DNA of 64,000 nucleotides, from NCBI RefSeq assembly GCF_001598915.1, contig NZ_BDAP01000004.1, positions 310,001-374,000 of the forward strand, given 5' to 3'. Below the pieces are notes generated by a model, which made no database searches, had not been told where the DNA came from, and saw only the letters and a program-made list of their open reading frames with translations. Shown here in pieces: positions 1 to 9,879 of the stretch (the first letter of the stretch is position 1; the number at the start of each line of letters is the position of its first letter). Made by a program: the position numbers and the translations under genes. The stretch comes from Williamsia muralis NBRC 105860 (GTDB lineage: Bacteria; Actinomycetota; Actinomycetes; Mycobacteriales; Mycobacteriaceae).

Positions 1-167
1 TCGGACTCCAGATGCAGCAACTGCGCGATCAGTACGTTGGCCACCCCGTCGTCGATCTCGGTGCCCAGGTAGACGATCCGCTCGGAGAGAAGTCGGCTGT
101 AGACGTCCATCGAACGCTCCCCCGCTGCGGTCTTCTCCACGACGTACGGCACCGTGTACGTGCTCAT
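1..167 (-). CDS. clpP: ClpP-family protease subunit, N-terminal part (runs off window)
   Basis: The first 55 codons are visible and the rest lies beyond base 1. They contain the usual ClpP opening: a variable N-terminus, then [19 protein letters not shown] and an AQLLHLE stretch, which match the start of the ClpP fold. The product should be a serine peptidase subunit that assembles into tetradecamers and degrades proteins delivered by ClpX or ClpC. The ATG at 165-167 overlaps the TGA of the upstream clpP gene (ATGA), so the two are probably translationally coupled and may form a mixed complex. The catalytic residues are outside the window. Confidence 0.85.
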   Translation of the reverse strand, partial: MSTYTVPYVVEKTAAGERSMDVYSRLLSERIVYLGTEIDDGVANVLIAQLLHLES

Positions 168-781
168 CGGACGCCTCCCAGTGCAACCGGGCGGGCCGAC
201 GCCGGATAGATGTCCGCGACACCGTCGGCGATGCGATCCACGAATCCGTACTCGACTGCCTGTTCCGCCGTGTACCACCGGTCCCGTAACGAGTCGTTCC
301 AGATCTTCTCGGCGGGCTGTCCGGTGTGCTCGGCGATCAGCGCAAGCACCGTGTCGCGGGTGTGCCGCAAATCGTCGGCCTGCAACTCGACGTCGACCGC
401 GGTTCCGCCGATGCCGGACGAACCCTGGTGCATCAAGATCCGGGAATGCGTCAGCGCATGACGTTTGCCCGGCGTCCCCGCCGACAACAGGAATTGGCCG
501 GCGCTGGCCGCGATTCCGAGGGCAAGGGTGCTGACGTCGTTCGGAATGGCCCGCATGACGTCCATGATCGCGAGCATCGCCGGCACCGAGCCCCCAGGCG
601 AGTTGATCCAGAAGCTGATGTCTTTGCGTGAATCTTCGGCCGACAGCAAGAGCAACTGGCTGCACAGCCTGTTGCCGAGCTTCTGGTCGAGCTGATCGCC
701 GAGCACGATCACCCGTTGGTGGAAGAGCCGCGTCTGCAATTCGTCGTCGATGATGGCCGGAGGTGTGTAGTTGTCACTCAT
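164..781 (-). CDS. clpP: ATP-dependent Clp protease proteolytic subunit (accessory paralogue type)
   Basis: A 205-residue ClpP peptidase. The triad is visible as Ser93 in AASAGQF, His118 in RILMHQ and Asp167 in LRDRW, and the SPGGS oxyanion motif is near residue 61. I chose the ATG at 781 because the protein then has normal ClpP length; an in-frame start at 874 would add 31 residues unlike ClpP. The gene is followed by a second clpP through an ATGA overlap. No clpX or tig is visible next to it, and the sequence is well diverged from housekeeping actinobacterial ClpP1/ClpP2. It may be an accessory pair comparable to Streptomyces ClpP3/ClpP4; this assignment is inferred. Confidence 0.9.
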   Translation of the reverse strand: MSDNYTPPAIIDDELQTRLFHQRVIVLGDQLDQKLGNRLCSQLLLLSAEDSRKDISFWINSPGGSVPAMLAIMDVMRAIPNDVSTLALGIAASAGQFLLSAGTPGKRHALTHSRILMHQGSSGIGGTAVDVELQADDLRHTRDTVLALIAEHTGQPAEKIWNDSLRDRWYTAEQAVEYGFVDRIADGVADIYPASARPVALGGVR

Positions 782-877
782 GACCCCACTGTGAACCCAG
801 CCCGAGGCATGCGAAAGATGTTGCTGCCCAGGGCAGATCAGCCCTGAGCGGTTCTGCCGACGGCAGCAACGCAAACG

Positions 878-1795
878 TCAGAAGTCGTTGAGAATCCTGG
901 TACGTACCGCGCGGTACTCCTCGAGGCTGATGGTGCCCGCCGCACGCATCGACTCGAGTTCGGCCAGCCGCTGGCCAGGTGTGCGTGGTGGACCGGGCGG
1001 CGCGGTCGGTGGGTGTGTGAACGAAGCCGCGGCCGGCTTGCTCATGTCCGGACGCTCCGATGTCGGCCGGTCCGGCGGCCCCTGCTGGGCGAACCCATCC
1101 GGACGCCCGTGACGTCGCGCGATGTCCATCACCTGCTCACGCACAACCGGATTCGACCGCAGGTCCACCCTGCCTCCGAACGGGATGTTGTTCTCGGCGA
1201 AGACCCTCATGATCTCGATCAGGGCATCACTCTTGCCGGACAGATCGAACTCCTCGCCGGTTTCGGTGTCGGTGAACCGCGCGGGCGACGTCCCGGCCAG
1301 CAGTGCTGTGCGCTGCCAGTCGATGTCGAACTCACCCGAGTAGGTGTCGACGAGCACCGCAACCCTCTGCGACCGCAACGCCGGCAAGAACATGAACGGC
1401 ACCACCACGCGTTTGGTCGCCTCGAACGGGGCGATGCCGTCGCCGGAGATGGCCAGCGAGATCTTCATCATCGGCTGTCCGTTGATGCGCACGTTGGTCT
1501 GGTCCACCGAGCGCACCTCGCCGATGCCGAACCTGCCGTTCTGTTCCAGGTTGTACCGTTTGCGTCGGCGACGGTAGAGCGACTGTGCGACAAAGTATCC
1601 GATGACCACGTCTGCGACCGTGATCCCCAGACCTGCGTAGAACATCCAGCCGGTGAGCGGGTCGTCGATCAGGAAATACGCAACCAGGAAGATCGGACCG
1701 ACGATTCCGCAGAGCAACGTGAACAGCAGGATCGGCACGAACGTCCGTAGGAAACTCGGTTCGCGGTTGCTATCACCCTGTCCGAAAAAGCTCAT
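878..1795 (-). CDS. Membrane protein with C-terminal SHOCT domain
   Basis: A 305-residue protein of unknown function. Two hydrophobic segments are visible at about residues 16-40 and 48-70, followed by a basic RRRRKR stop-transfer stretch, so most of the protein is likely cytoplasmic. A soluble domain follows (about 80-220), then a proline-rich linker (about 230-272). The last 30 residues, RLAELESMRAAGTISLEEY onward, match the SHOCT short C-terminal domain often found on membrane or stress proteins as an oligomerisation element. The gene has its own spacing (75 bases to the P450 stop, 96 bases to clpP) and is probably monocistronic. Confidence 0.6.
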   Translation of the reverse strand: MSFFGQGDSNREPSFLRTFVPILLFTLLCGIVGPIFLVAYFLIDDPLTGWMFYAGLGITVADVVIGYFVAQSLYRRRRKRYNLEQNGRFGIGEVRSVDQTNVRINGQPMMKISLAISGDGIAPFEATKRVVVPFMFLPALRSQRVAVLVDTYSGEFDIDWQRTALLAGTSPARFTDTETGEEFDLSGKSDALIEIMRVFAENNIPFGGRVDLRSNPVVREQVMDIARRHGRPDGFAQQGPPDRPTSERPDMSKPAAASFTHPPTAPPGPPRTPGQRLAELESMRAAGTISLEEYRAVRTRILNDF

Positions 1796-1871
1796 GCTGT
1801 GGCACCCTCACCCCGCCGGCCCGGGCGCGGTTCTCGGCCCAACTGTCACCGGCTGTCGAGGTGAATAGATA

Positions 1872-3209
1872 TCACAACCGACGCAGCGTGACCGGGAAAC
1901 TGTCCTTGGGGATCGGCAACGACGCATAGTTCATCGGGATCTCATAGTTGTCGGGCACCGACCACTCGAAGTTGCGCAACAGCTGATGCATGATCGTCTT
2001 GACCTCCATCTGGCCGAAGTACAACCCGATGCACTTGTGCACGCCGCCGCCGAACGGGCTCCACGCCATGCGATGGACCTTGTCCTCGGCCCGCTCCTTG
2101 CTGAAGCGTTCGGGGTCGAAGGTCCACGGGTCTTTCCAGTATTCGGGGTCGAGGTGGTTGATCATGCTGGGCACCGTCACCATGGTCCCCTTGGGAAGGT
2201 AATAGCCCTGGATCTCGGTGTCCTGCACGGTCATCCGGGGATGCGCCGGGACCGGGGTGCACATCCGCAGCGACTCCTTCATGATGAGGTCGAGGTCGGT
2301 CAGCGCGGCGAGGTCGTCGTAGCTCAGTTCCGAACCCAGCTCGCGCGACTGCTCGCGGGCGCGCACCTGCCACTGCGGCGACTTGGCCATGCGGTAGCAC
2401 ATCTGGGTCATCGTGATGGTGGAGGTGTCATGGGCGGCCATCAGCACGAAGATCATGTGATTGACGACGTCCTCGTCGGTGAAGCTGTGTCCCTCATCGC
2501 TTTCGGCGTGACAGAGCACGGAGAAGAGGTCGGGCGTCTCGGTCGCCCGCTTGGCGGGGATGTGCTTGTAGAAGAACTCCTCGAGGATCTTGCGTGAGCG
2601 GAGACCTTTCCACCACCGGGTACCGGGGACCGGTTTACGGATCACCGCGACGCCTGCCTGCACGGTCTCCAGGAAGGCTTTGTTCAGTCGGTCCGCCTCG
2701 GCTTTCGGCAGTTCCATCCCGAGGAACACCTCGAGGGCGACGTCGAGGGTCAATGCCTTGAACTCGTGGAACAACAGCACCTTTCCCGTGGGGAATTGGG
2801 CGACCCGGTCACGGATGATCGGCTGCATCGCGTCCATGTATCCGCGCAACACCTTGGCGTTGAACGCCTGCTGCAGGATGAGCCGATGGTGACGGTGCTC
2901 GTCGAAGTCGAGCAGCATGACGCCCCGGTTGAAGAACGGCCCGATGAGGTAGGTCCACGCCGGCCCGTTCGCGAAGGCCTTCTTCTTGTTCATCAGGATC
3001 TCGTCGCAGGCGTCGGGGCCCGAAGCGATGACGATCTTCTGCCCGAATGCGTTGATACCCGAGACCCGCCCGTACTTGGCGTGGCGTTCGTCCGACTGCT
3101 TGAACGGGTCGTGGCGCATGGCCAGGACCTCCATGACGCCGTTACGCGTCGAGAAAGGGACCTCTTTGAGGCCACTCCCGGAAGGGATCTGCGAGAACTT
3201 GGTGGGCAT
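1872..3209 (-). CDS. Cytochrome P450, CYP136-like
   Basis: A 445-residue P450. The heme-binding loop FGGGVHKCIG supplies the thiolate cysteine, AAHDTS is the I-helix oxygen-activation motif and ESLR is the K-helix ExxR. The segments GPFFNRGVMLLDF, VNHMIF and WWKGLRSR resemble what I remember of mycobacterial CYP136 (Rv3059), a family of unknown substrate that is distantly CYP51-like. I chose the ATG at 3209 because GGAGG precedes it; the open frame extends 31 codons further upstream without P450 similarity. No ferredoxin or reductase is adjacent, so electrons must come from elsewhere. The P450 call is firm and the CYP136 call moderate. Confidence 0.85.
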   Translation of the reverse strand: MPTKFSQIPSGSGLKEVPFSTRNGVMEVLAMRHDPFKQSDERHAKYGRVSGINAFGQKIVIASGPDACDEILMNKKKAFANGPAWTYLIGPFFNRGVMLLDFDEHRHHRLILQQAFNAKVLRGYMDAMQPIIRDRVAQFPTGKVLLFHEFKALTLDVALEVFLGMELPKAEADRLNKAFLETVQAGVAVIRKPVPGTRWWKGLRSRKILEEFFYKHIPAKRATETPDLFSVLCHAESDEGHSFTDEDVVNHMIFVLMAAHDTSTITMTQMCYRMAKSPQWQVRAREQSRELGSELSYDDLAALTDLDLIMKESLRMCTPVPAHPRMTVQDTEIQGYYLPKGTMVTVPSMINHLDPEYWKDPWTFDPERFSKERAEDKVHRMAWSPFGGGVHKCIGLYFGQMEVKTIMHQLLRNFEWSVPDNYEIPMNYASLPIPKDSFPVTLRRL

Positions 3210-3234
3210 ACGTCGACCTCCGAAGAAACGAATT

Positions 3235-3270
3235 TCTATAACCGTATCTTTGGCGGAGTTACTTGTAAAC
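3235..3270 (-). promoter_or_regulatory. Putative promoter and operator of the CYP136-like gene
   Basis: Read on the minus strand, a TATAGA -10-like hexamer (3235-3240) lies 25 bases ahead of the ATG. Just upstream is a small inverted repeat, GTTAC-TT-GTAA(a)C at 3258-3270, of the size bound by TetR-type repressors. It overlaps where the -35 region would lie, so a repressor there could block transcription. No canonical -35 is evident. Confidence 0.35.
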
Positions 3271-3302
3271 CACGTCACACGTATCCATCGGCCCCGGCAC
3301 AC

Positions 3303-3334
3303 AAAAACGCCCGACCCCAGATGGGGTCGGGCGC
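3303..3334 (-). terminator. Rho-independent terminator of the str operon
   Basis: An 11-bp perfect stem, CGCCCGACCCC (3308-3318) paired with GGGGTCGGGCG (3323-3333), has a four-base loop. On the minus strand it is followed by five T residues (3303-3307 on the plus strand are A). It begins 24 bases after the tuf stop. The opposite side also ends in CTTTT, so it may act in both directions, but only the minus-strand use is needed by the genes here. Confidence 0.9.
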
Positions 3335-3357
3335 TTTTGCGTTTGTTCTGTTACTGC

Positions 3358-4548
3358 TTACTTGTTGATCTTCGTGACGCGACCGGCACCGACGGTGCGG
3401 CCACCTTCACGGATCGCGAAGCGCAGGCCCTCGTCCATGGCGACCGGCTGGATCAGCTTGACGGACATCTCGGTGTTGTCACCGGGCATGACCATCTCGG
3501 TGCCCTCGGGCAGGGTCACAACGCCCGTCACGTCAGTTGTACGGAAGTAGAACTGGGGACGGTAGTTGTTGAAGAACGGGGTGTGCCGTCCGCCTTCGTC
3601 CTTGGACAGGATGTAGGCCTGTCCTTCGAACTCGGTGTGCGGGGTGGTGGTGCCCGGCTTGATGACAACCTGTCCACGCTCGACGTCTTCGCGCTTCAGA
3701 CCACGCAGCAGCAGACCGGCGTTGTCGCCCGCCTGTGCCGAGTCGAGGAGCTTGTGGAACATCTCGATACCGGTGACGGTGGTCTTGGTGCTCTTCTCGC
3801 GGATGCCGACGATGTCGACTTCCTCGTTCACCTTGACCTCGCCACGCTCCACACGACCGGTGACGACGGTGCCACGACCGGTGATCGTGAACACGTCCTC
3901 CACAGGCATGAGGAAGGGCTTCTCGGTCTCACGAACCGGCTCCGGGATGCTCTCGTCGACAGCGTCCATGAGCTCTTCGACGGTCTTGACCCACTCGGGG
4001 TCGCCTTCGAGTGCCTTCAGGGCCGAAACCTTGATGACCGGAGCGTCTTCGTCGAAGTCCTGTGCAGCGAGGAGCTCGCGCACCTCCATCTCGACCAGCT
4101 CGATGATCTCGTCGTCATCAACCATGTCGGCCTTGTTCAGCGCGACCAGGATGTAAGGCACGCCGACCTGACGCGCGAGCAGCACGTGCTCGCGGGTCTG
4201 CGGCATCGGGCCGTCGGTGGCGGCGACCACGAGGATGGCGCCGTCCATCTGGGCTGCACCGGTGATCATGTTCTTGATGTAGTCCGCGTGACCAGGAGCA
4301 TCGACGTGGGCGTAGTGACGCTTCTCCGTCTGGTACTCAACATGCGAGATGTTGATCGTGATACCACGAGCCTTCTCTTCCGGAGCCTTGTCGATCTGAT
4401 CGAACGCAAAGCTCGCGTTGAGATCCGGGAACTTGTCGTGCAACACCTTGGTGATGGCCGCCGTCAGCGTGGTCTTGCCGTGGTCGACGTGACCGATGGT
4501 GCCGATGTTCACGTGCGGCTTGGTCCGCTCGAACTTCGCCTTCGCCAC
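3358..4548 (-). CDS. tuf: Translation elongation factor EF-Tu
   Basis: A 396-residue GTPase that carries aminoacyl-tRNA to the ribosomal A site. The G1 motif GHVDHGKT, G3 DAPGHADY and G4 NKAD are all present, followed by the two beta-barrel domains ending [11 protein letters not shown]. The start codon is GTG, with AGGAGG about eight bases upstream. It is the last gene of the rpsL-rpsG-fusA-tuf operon. The 157-base gap to fusA is long enough to hold a separate tuf promoter, which is common in actinobacteria but not proven here. A strong terminator follows. Confidence 0.99.
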   Translation of the reverse strand: MAKAKFERTKPHVNIGTIGHVDHGKTTLTAAITKVLHDKFPDLNASFAFDQIDKAPEEKARGITINISHVEYQTEKRHYAHVDAPGHADYIKNMITGAAQMDGAILVVAATDGPMPQTREHVLLARQVGVPYILVALNKADMVDDDEIIELVEMEVRELLAAQDFDEDAPVIKVSALKALEGDPEWVKTVEELMDAVDESIPEPVRETEKPFLMPVEDVFTITGRGTVVTGRVERGEVKVNEEVDIVGIREKSTKTTVTGIEMFHKLLDSAQAGDNAGLLLRGLKREDVERGQVVIKPGTTTPHTEFEGQAYILSKDEGGRHTPFFNNYRPQFYFRTTDVTGVVTLPEGTEMVMPGDNTEMSVKLIQPVAMDEGLRFAIREGGRTVGAGRVTKINK

Positions 4549-4705
4549 TTGATTGTCCTCCTGGACTTGTTGTCGTGAACCGGAATCTTCCGGGTTTCAC
4601 TGGGTGTTTAGTTCTTGCGCGGCAAGGGACTCACGTCCCCCGCCGGCAAGCGATTCTTATCTGCTGTGCGCCGGTGGCGCTATCGCCGAGGCGACGGGAG
4701 AGTAA

Positions 4706-6811
4706 TCACTCACCCGTTGCTTTGGCAATGATCTCCTTCGACACGTTCGCCGGTACTTCAGCGTACGAGTCGAACACCATGGAGTAGTTTGCCCGGCCCT
4801 GGGTCTTCGACCGGAGGTCTCCGATGTAGCCGAACATCTCCGACAGCGGAACCAGTGCCTTGACGACACGGGCGCCACTGCGCTCTTCCATGGCCTGGAT
4901 TTGACCACGGCGTGAGTTGAGGTCGCCGATCACGTCACCCATGTAGTCCTCGGGCGTCGTGACCTCTACGGCCATCAACGGTTCCAGGATCACCGGGCCC
5001 GCCATCCTGGCTGCTTCTTTCATCGCAGCCGATCCGGCGATCTTGAACGCCATCTCCGACGAGTCGACGTCATGGTAGGCGCCGTCGAGCAGAGTGAACT
5101 TCAAGTTGACCAGCGGGTAGCCCGCGAGCACGCCGTACTGCATCGCGTCCTGGGCGCCGGCATCCACAGAGGGGATGTACTCACGCGGGACGCGACCACC
5201 GGTCACGGCATTGACGAACTCGTAGGTGGCGCCGTCTTCGGCATCCACCAACGGCTCCAGCTTGACGATGACCTTTGCGAACTGGCCACTGCCACCGGTC
5301 TGCTTCTTGTGGGTGTAGTCGTGCTTCTCGACCGTCTTGCGGATGGTCTCTCGGTAGGCCACCTGGGGCTTACCGACGTTGGCCTCGACCTTGAACTCGC
5401 GCTTCATGCGGTCGACCAGGATGTCGAGGTGGAGCTCGCCCATGCCGCCGATGACGGTCTGGCCGGTCTCGTCGTCCAGCTTGACCGAGAACGTGGGGTC
5501 CTCTTCGGCCAGTTTCTGGATGGCGACACCCAGCTTTTCCTGGTCGGATTTGGTCTTCGGCTCGATCGAGACGTTGATGACCGGGTCCGGGAAGCTCATC
5601 GATTCCAGGACGATCGGTGCATTCGAGTCGCACAAGGTGTCACCGGTGGTGGTGTCCTTGAGGCCGATCATCGCGTAGATGTGGCCTGCCGTGGCATCCT
5701 CGACCGGCATTTCCTTGTTGGCGTGCATCTGGAACAGCTTGCCGATGCGCTCTTTCTTGCCCTTGGTGGCATTGAGCACGCCGGTGCCTGCCGTGATGTG
5801 CCCGGAGTACACACGCACGAACGTCAGCTTGCCGAAGAACGGGTGCGAGGCGATCTTGAATGCCAGCGCCGCGAACGGCTCGTCGGACGACGGCTTGCGC
5901 GACAGGATCTCTTCTTCGTTGCCGACCGCGTGACCTTCCACAGAGGGAACGTCGAGCGGGCTGGGCAGGTAGTCGATGACCGCGTCGAGCATGGGCTGCA
6001 CGCCCTTGTTCTTGAACGCCGAGCCGCACAGCACCGGGTACAGCTCACGGGTGACGGTGAGCTTGCGGATGGCCGCCTTGACCTCGGCGATGCTGAGCTC
6101 TTCGCCACCGAAGTACTTCTCGAGCAGCGCTTCGTCGGTCTCGGCGACCGTCTCCATCAGCTTCTCGCGGTACTCCTTGGCCTTCTCCAGCAGATCGGCC
6201 GGGATCTCCTCGATGGTCGGCTCGGCACCGGTCGGCACTACGCCGCGCCAGGTGATCGCCTTCATCTCGATGAGGTCCACGACGCCGTCGAAGTCGTCCT
6301 CGGCACCGATCGGCAGCTGGAGAACCAGCGGCTTGGCACCGAGACGCTCTTCGATGGTGCGCACCGTGAAGTAGAAGTCGGCGCCCAGCTTGTCCATCTT
6401 GTTGACGAAGCAGATACGGGGGACTTCGTACTTCTCGGCCTGCCGCCAGACCTGCTCGGACTGCGGCTCCACGCCTTCTTTACCGTCGAACACCGCTACC
6501 GCACCGTCGAGCACACGCAGGCTTCGCTCCACCTCGACGGTGAAGTCGACGTGCCCGGGGGTGTCGATGATGTTGATCTGGTTCTTGTTCCAGAAACAGG
6601 TCACCGCAGCGGAGGTGATGGTGATACCCCGCTCCTTCTCCTGCTCCATCCAGTCGGTCGTCGAGGCGCCGTCGTGCGTCTCGCCGATCTTGTAGTTGAC
6701 GCCGGTGTAGAAGAGGATTCGCTCGGTGGTGGTGGTCTTGCCGGCATCGATGTGAGCCATGATGCCGATGTTGCGAACCTTGTTGAGGTCGCTGAGCACT
6801 TCCTGTGCCAC
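4706..6811 (-). CDS. fusA: Translation elongation factor EF-G
   Basis: A 701-residue translocase GTPase that moves tRNA and mRNA through the ribosome. The G1 motif [11 protein letters not shown]3 DTPGHVDF and G4 NKMD are visible, then domains II to V ending in the usual C-terminal helix with [11 protein letters not shown]. The start is GTG, with GAGGA eight bases upstream. It lies 68 bases after rpsG in the str operon. The length and all motifs are those of the housekeeping factor, so nothing suggests a specialised paralogue. Confidence 0.99.
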   Translation of the reverse strand: MAQEVLSDLNKVRNIGIMAHIDAGKTTTTERILFYTGVNYKIGETHDGASTTDWMEQEKERGITITSAAVTCFWNKNQINIIDTPGHVDFTVEVERSLRVLDGAVAVFDGKEGVEPQSEQVWRQAEKYEVPRICFVNKMDKLGADFYFTVRTIEERLGAKPLVLQLPIGAEDDFDGVVDLIEMKAITWRGVVPTGAEPTIEEIPADLLEKAKEYREKLMETVAETDEALLEKYFGGEELSIAEVKAAIRKLTVTRELYPVLCGSAFKNKGVQPMLDAVIDYLPSPLDVPSVEGHAVGNEEEILSRKPSSDEPFAALAFKIASHPFFGKLTFVRVYSGHITAGTGVLNATKGKKERIGKLFQMHANKEMPVEDATAGHIYAMIGLKDTTTGDTLCDSNAPIVLESMSFPDPVINVSIEPKTKSDQEKLGVAIQKLAEEDPTFSVKLDDETGQTVIGGMGELHLDILVDRMKREFKVEANVGKPQVAYRETIRKTVEKHDYTHKKQTGGSGQFAKVIVKLEPLVDAEDGATYEFVNAVTGGRVPREYIPSVDAGAQDAMQYGVLAGYPLVNLKFTLLDGAYHDVDSSEMAFKIAGSAAMKEAARMAGPVILEPLMAVEVTTPEDYMGDVIGDLNSRRGQIQAMEERSGARVVKALVPLSEMFGYIGDLRSKTQGRANYSMVFDSYAEVPANVSKEIIAKATGE

Positions 6812-6879
6812 TTAATTCCTCACTCTGTATTGCCTGAAAGTTGTTGTAGCCGCCGGCCTGGAGGGCAGGCGGCCCGTTG

Positions 6880-7350
6880 TCACCAGCGGTAGTGCGCGAA
6901 CGCCCGGTTGGCCTCGGCCATCTTGTGGGTGTCCTCGCGGCGCTTGACTGCTGCGCCGAGACCGTTGCTGGCGTCGAGCAGCTCGTTGGCGAGACGCTCG
7001 ACCATCGTCTTCTCGCGACGCTGGCGACTGAAGGTCACCAACCAACGCAGCGCGAGCGTGTTGGCGCGGCCCGGCTTGACCTCGATGGGCACCTGGTAGG
7101 TGGCGCCACCGACGCGACGGCTCTTGACCTCGAGGGCCGGACGGACGTTGTCCAGCGCGCGCTTGAGGGTGACGACCGGATCGGTACCGGTCTTCTCACG
7201 AGCCTGTTCCAGGGCCTGGTAGACGATCCGCTCGGCGGTCGACTTCTTGCCGTCCAGCAGGATCTTGTTGACCAGCTGGGTCACGACGGGGCTGCCGTAG
7301 ACCGGGTCGTTGATCAGGGGGCGCTTGGGTGCGGGTCCTTTACGTGGCAT
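6880..7350 (-). CDS. rpsG: 30S ribosomal protein S7
   Basis: A 156-residue S7, the primary binder that nucleates folding of the 16S rRNA 3' domain. The opening [20 protein letters not shown] and the internal [13 protein letters not shown] are family signatures. Its ATG overlaps the rpsL TGA (ATGA at 7350), so S12 and S7 production is coupled. In many bacteria S7 represses translation of this operon by binding its mRNA; whether that applies here is not visible. Confidence 0.99.
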   Translation of the reverse strand: MPRKGPAPKRPLINDPVYGSPVVTQLVNKILLDGKKSTAERIVYQALEQAREKTGTDPVVTLKRALDNVRPALEVKSRRVGGATYQVPIEVKPGRANTLALRWLVTFSRQRREKTMVERLANELLDASNGLGAAVKRREDTHKMAEANRAFAHYRW

Positions 7351-7724
7351 CAGCCCTTCTCCTTCTTCGCGCCGTACTTGCTGCGACCCTGCTTGCGAGC
7401 CTTGACACCCTGGGTGTCGAGCGAGCCGCGGATGACCTTGTAACGCACACCCGGGAGGTCCTTCACACGACCACCGCGGACGAGCACCATCGAGTGCTCC
7501 TGCAGGTTGTGGCCTTCACCGGGGATGTATGCGGTCACCTCGACCGAGCTGGTGAGACGAACACGAGCCACCTTCCGGAGCGCCGAGTTCGGCTTCTTCG
7601 GGGTGGTTGTGTAGACGCGAGTGCACACGCCGCGTCGCTGCGGGCTGCCCTTCAGCGCTGCCGTCTTCTGCTTGGCAGGCTTGTCATGGCGGCCCTTACG
7701 GACCAGCTGGTTGATAGTTGGCAC
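7350..7724 (-). CDS. rpsL: 30S ribosomal protein S12
   Basis: A 124-residue S12, part of the decoding centre. The frame is open for another 78 codons upstream, but [11 protein letters not shown] marks the true start, a GTG at 7724 preceded by AAAGGAAG. Lys43 ([11 protein letters not shown]) and Lys88 (GRVKDLPG) are both present as in wild type, so no streptomycin-resistance substitution is seen at these two sites. It is the first gene of the str operon. Confidence 0.98.
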   Translation of the reverse strand: MPTINQLVRKGRHDKPAKQKTAALKGSPQRRGVCTRVYTTTPKKPNSALRKVARVRLTSSVEVTAYIPGEGHNLQEHSMVLVRGGRVKDLPGVRYKVIRGSLDTQGVKARKQGRSKYGAKKEKG

Positions 7725-8051
7725 TGAGAGTTCTTCCTTTGTTTGGCGTTCTTCGTCTCTGCTGCGGTTTCTGCTCCGGGCAAGTCCGATGTGATCGGTT
7801 CTTCCGCAGTACGCCCCACCGAGGCAAACGCCCTGGTCAGGTGTGGCCTTCCCTACCCCTTGGTCGGGCGTGTCGAAATTGCCCGACGCGACAGTTGAAG
7901 GCACGCAGATGGACCCGGCCGATCTAGAATATGGCGGAGGCCGGGCACCAGCGGTCAACTCTACCGACCGTGCGACCGCAGGTCAAAATCGTCCAGGACC
8001 GCTGCCGACCTGAGCGATCCTGCAGGTTGTCGCCTGTTCGTGCGCAGCCAC
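7725..8051 (-). promoter_or_regulatory. str operon leader and promoter region (no gene)
   Basis: This 327-base stretch between the transporter stop and rpsL holds no convincing gene. On the minus strand a -35-like TTGACC (7953-7958) is followed by the only AT-rich island, CATATTCTAGAT (around 7922-7932), a plausible -10 region though the spacing is longer than ideal. That leaves roughly 190 bases of untranslated leader before rpsL, long enough for attenuation or S7 feedback. I see weak G/C-rich repeats in it but no clear terminator. Confidence 0.45.
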
Positions 8052-9752
8052 TCAACGGCCCTCGCGGCCCCTGAACGCGTCCACCGCCGCCTCGATCGTG
8101 GGATGGAAACGGTCGGGGCCGAATCTGTCTCCCAGGCCGAATCGGATGAGCCTGTCTTTCATGGGCCCCTTCATCTCCGCGAAGACCAGACGGATGCCCT
8201 TGCTCGCCAGATAGGTGTCGAGATCGACGAGTTCGTCGACCGCGGTGGTGTCGATGCCGGTCACCGGTTCGGCCGCCACGATCACCCAGTCGACCCGCTC
8301 GTGGGCCGCCGCGACCACCGACCGGACGTAGTCGTCGAAGATGCCGCCGTTCGCGAAGAACAGCGGTGCATCAAAGCGGACGAGGACAAGACCCGGGATG
8401 CGGCGACCGCCCGGGTGGCGCGCGATGTCGTGGAAGCCAGGGCGGTCGGCGACCTGAACGAGCTCGGTGCGGTAGGGCTGCCAGGCCCGCGCGACCACGG
8501 CGACAAAGGACAGGCCGATCGCGACCAGGACCCCCTCGAGCACCCCGACCAGCGCGACGCCCACGAAGGCCGCGACCGCGAGAGCGAACTCGATCCTGCT
8601 CATCCGGAACATCCGGACCATGCCGCTCACGTCGACCAGAGCGGTGGCGGCCACGATCACCACGGCGGCGAGTGTGGCGTCGGGGAGGTAGGCGGTGACG
8701 CCCGGAGCTGCGAGCACGAAGACCAGGACGGCGAGGGCCCCGACGACTCCCGCGAGTTGGGTCTTGGCCCCGGCCTGCTCGGCCACGGGGGTGCGTGATC
8801 CACTCGCCGAGATCGGGAAGCCGCTGAAGAGGCCGCCGGCGATGTTGGCCACGCCGATTGCCTTCATCTCCGTGCTCCCGTTCACCTCTTCGCCGTGGCG
8901 GGCCGCGAACGTGCGGGACAGAACGCCTGTGTCGGCGAAAGCGATCAGCGCGATGCCGGCCGCGGGCCCGACGAGCTTGACCACGTCCGACCAGTCGACT
9001 CCCCCGAACGACGGCAGCGGCATGCCGTCGGGCAACGCGCCGACCATCCCGACGTCATCGGTGAGACCCAGGGCCGCGGACACGATGATCGCCGCCACGA
9101 CGGCCACGAGAACCCCTGGCACGCGGGGTAACCAGAGCCGGAAGGCGACGATGATCGCCAGTGAGCCGAAACCGATTGTGGCGGTGACAAGGTCGACGCC
9201 GCCGCTGAATACAGCGTGGGCGGTCTCCCAACCCTGCTCGATCAGGTTGTCCGCATCGACGGAGAAGCCGAGCAGTTTCGGCAACTGGCCGACGACCACG
9301 ATGAGCGCGATCGCGTTCAGATATCCGAGCCGGATCGGTTTCGACAGCAGGTCGGTGACGAACCCCAGCCGAAGGAACCCGGCGACGAGCAAGATGAGAC
9401 CGACGAGGACTGCGAGGATTCCGGCGAGGGCGAGCGCGGTCTCCGGGTCTCCGGTCACCGCCAGCGGCACCACCGCCGCGGCGATCAGGGGCGCGAGCGA
9501 CGAATCCGGTCCGAGGACAAGGATTTTCGACGGGCCCACCACCGCATACGCCAGGAGCGGGACGATGGTGGCATACAGGCCGGCATACGCGGGCAACCCT
9601 GCCGCCTCTGCGTAACCCATCCCGGCCGGGATCAGCAGCGCGGTCAACACCAGGCCCGCGGTGATGTCGGGACGCAGCCACTCCCGGCGATACTGCCGCG
9701 CGGTCGCGACCCCGGGCAAGCGGGCGAATACATCCGTCAAAGCGGTTCCCAC
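8052..9752 (-). CDS. SulP-family anion transporter with STAS domain
   Basis: A 566-residue inner-membrane permease of the SulP/SLC26 family. The first transmembrane region carries the signature stretch TALLIPAGMGYAEAAGLP and PAYAGLYATIVPLLAYA, with about ten further hydrophobic segments to about residue 420. The C-terminal 130 residues (after the AWQPYRTELV linker) form a STAS domain, ending with DRFGPDRFHPTIEAAVDAF. Substrates of relatives include sulfate, bicarbonate and dicarboxylates and cannot be told apart from sequence. The start codon is GTG; the nearby GGAG is too close to be an ideal ribosome site, so the start is uncertain. No cysteine biosynthesis or carbonic anhydrase gene is adjacent. 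Confidence 0.88.
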   Translation of the reverse strand: MGTALTDVFARLPGVATARQYRREWLRPDITAGLVLTALLIPAGMGYAEAAGLPAYAGLYATIVPLLAYAVVGPSKILVLGPDSSLAPLIAAAVVPLAVTGDPETALALAGILAVLVGLILLVAGFLRLGFVTDLLSKPIRLGYLNAIALIVVVGQLPKLLGFSVDADNLIEQGWETAHAVFSGGVDLVTATIGFGSLAIIVAFRLWLPRVPGVLVAVVAAIIVSAALGLTDDVGMVGALPDGMPLPSFGGVDWSDVVKLVGPAAGIALIAFADTGVLSRTFAARHGEEVNGSTEMKAIGVANIAGGLFSGFPISASGSRTPVAEQAGAKTQLAGVVGALAVLVFVLAAPGVTAYLPDATLAAVVIVAATALVDVSGMVRMFRMSRIEFALAVAAFVGVALVGVLEGVLVAIGLSFVAVVARAWQPYRTELVQVADRPGFHDIARHPGGRRIPGLVLVRFDAPLFFANGGIFDDYVRSVVAAAHERVDWVIVAAEPVTGIDTTAVDELVDLDTYLASKGIRLVFAEMKGPMKDRLIRFGLGDRFGPDRFHPTIEAAVDAFRGREGR

Positions 9753-9879
9753 GACTCCATCTCAGTCCGGTGCTGCAGACCAGTTCTCGGTTCCGGCGAG
9801 TCTATTCGCCTGTGCCGGCCCCTGATCGGACAATGCTGTTCGTCGCCCGCCTGCCGACGCCCGGCCCTACTGTTAGCAA

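Noticed and set aside
5072-6892. Long plus-strand open frame (606 codons) opposite fusA
   Set aside because: It is antisense to a certain EF-G gene, has the Leu/Asp/Val/Gly-heavy composition of a complement-strand frame in high-GC DNA, and shows no domain.
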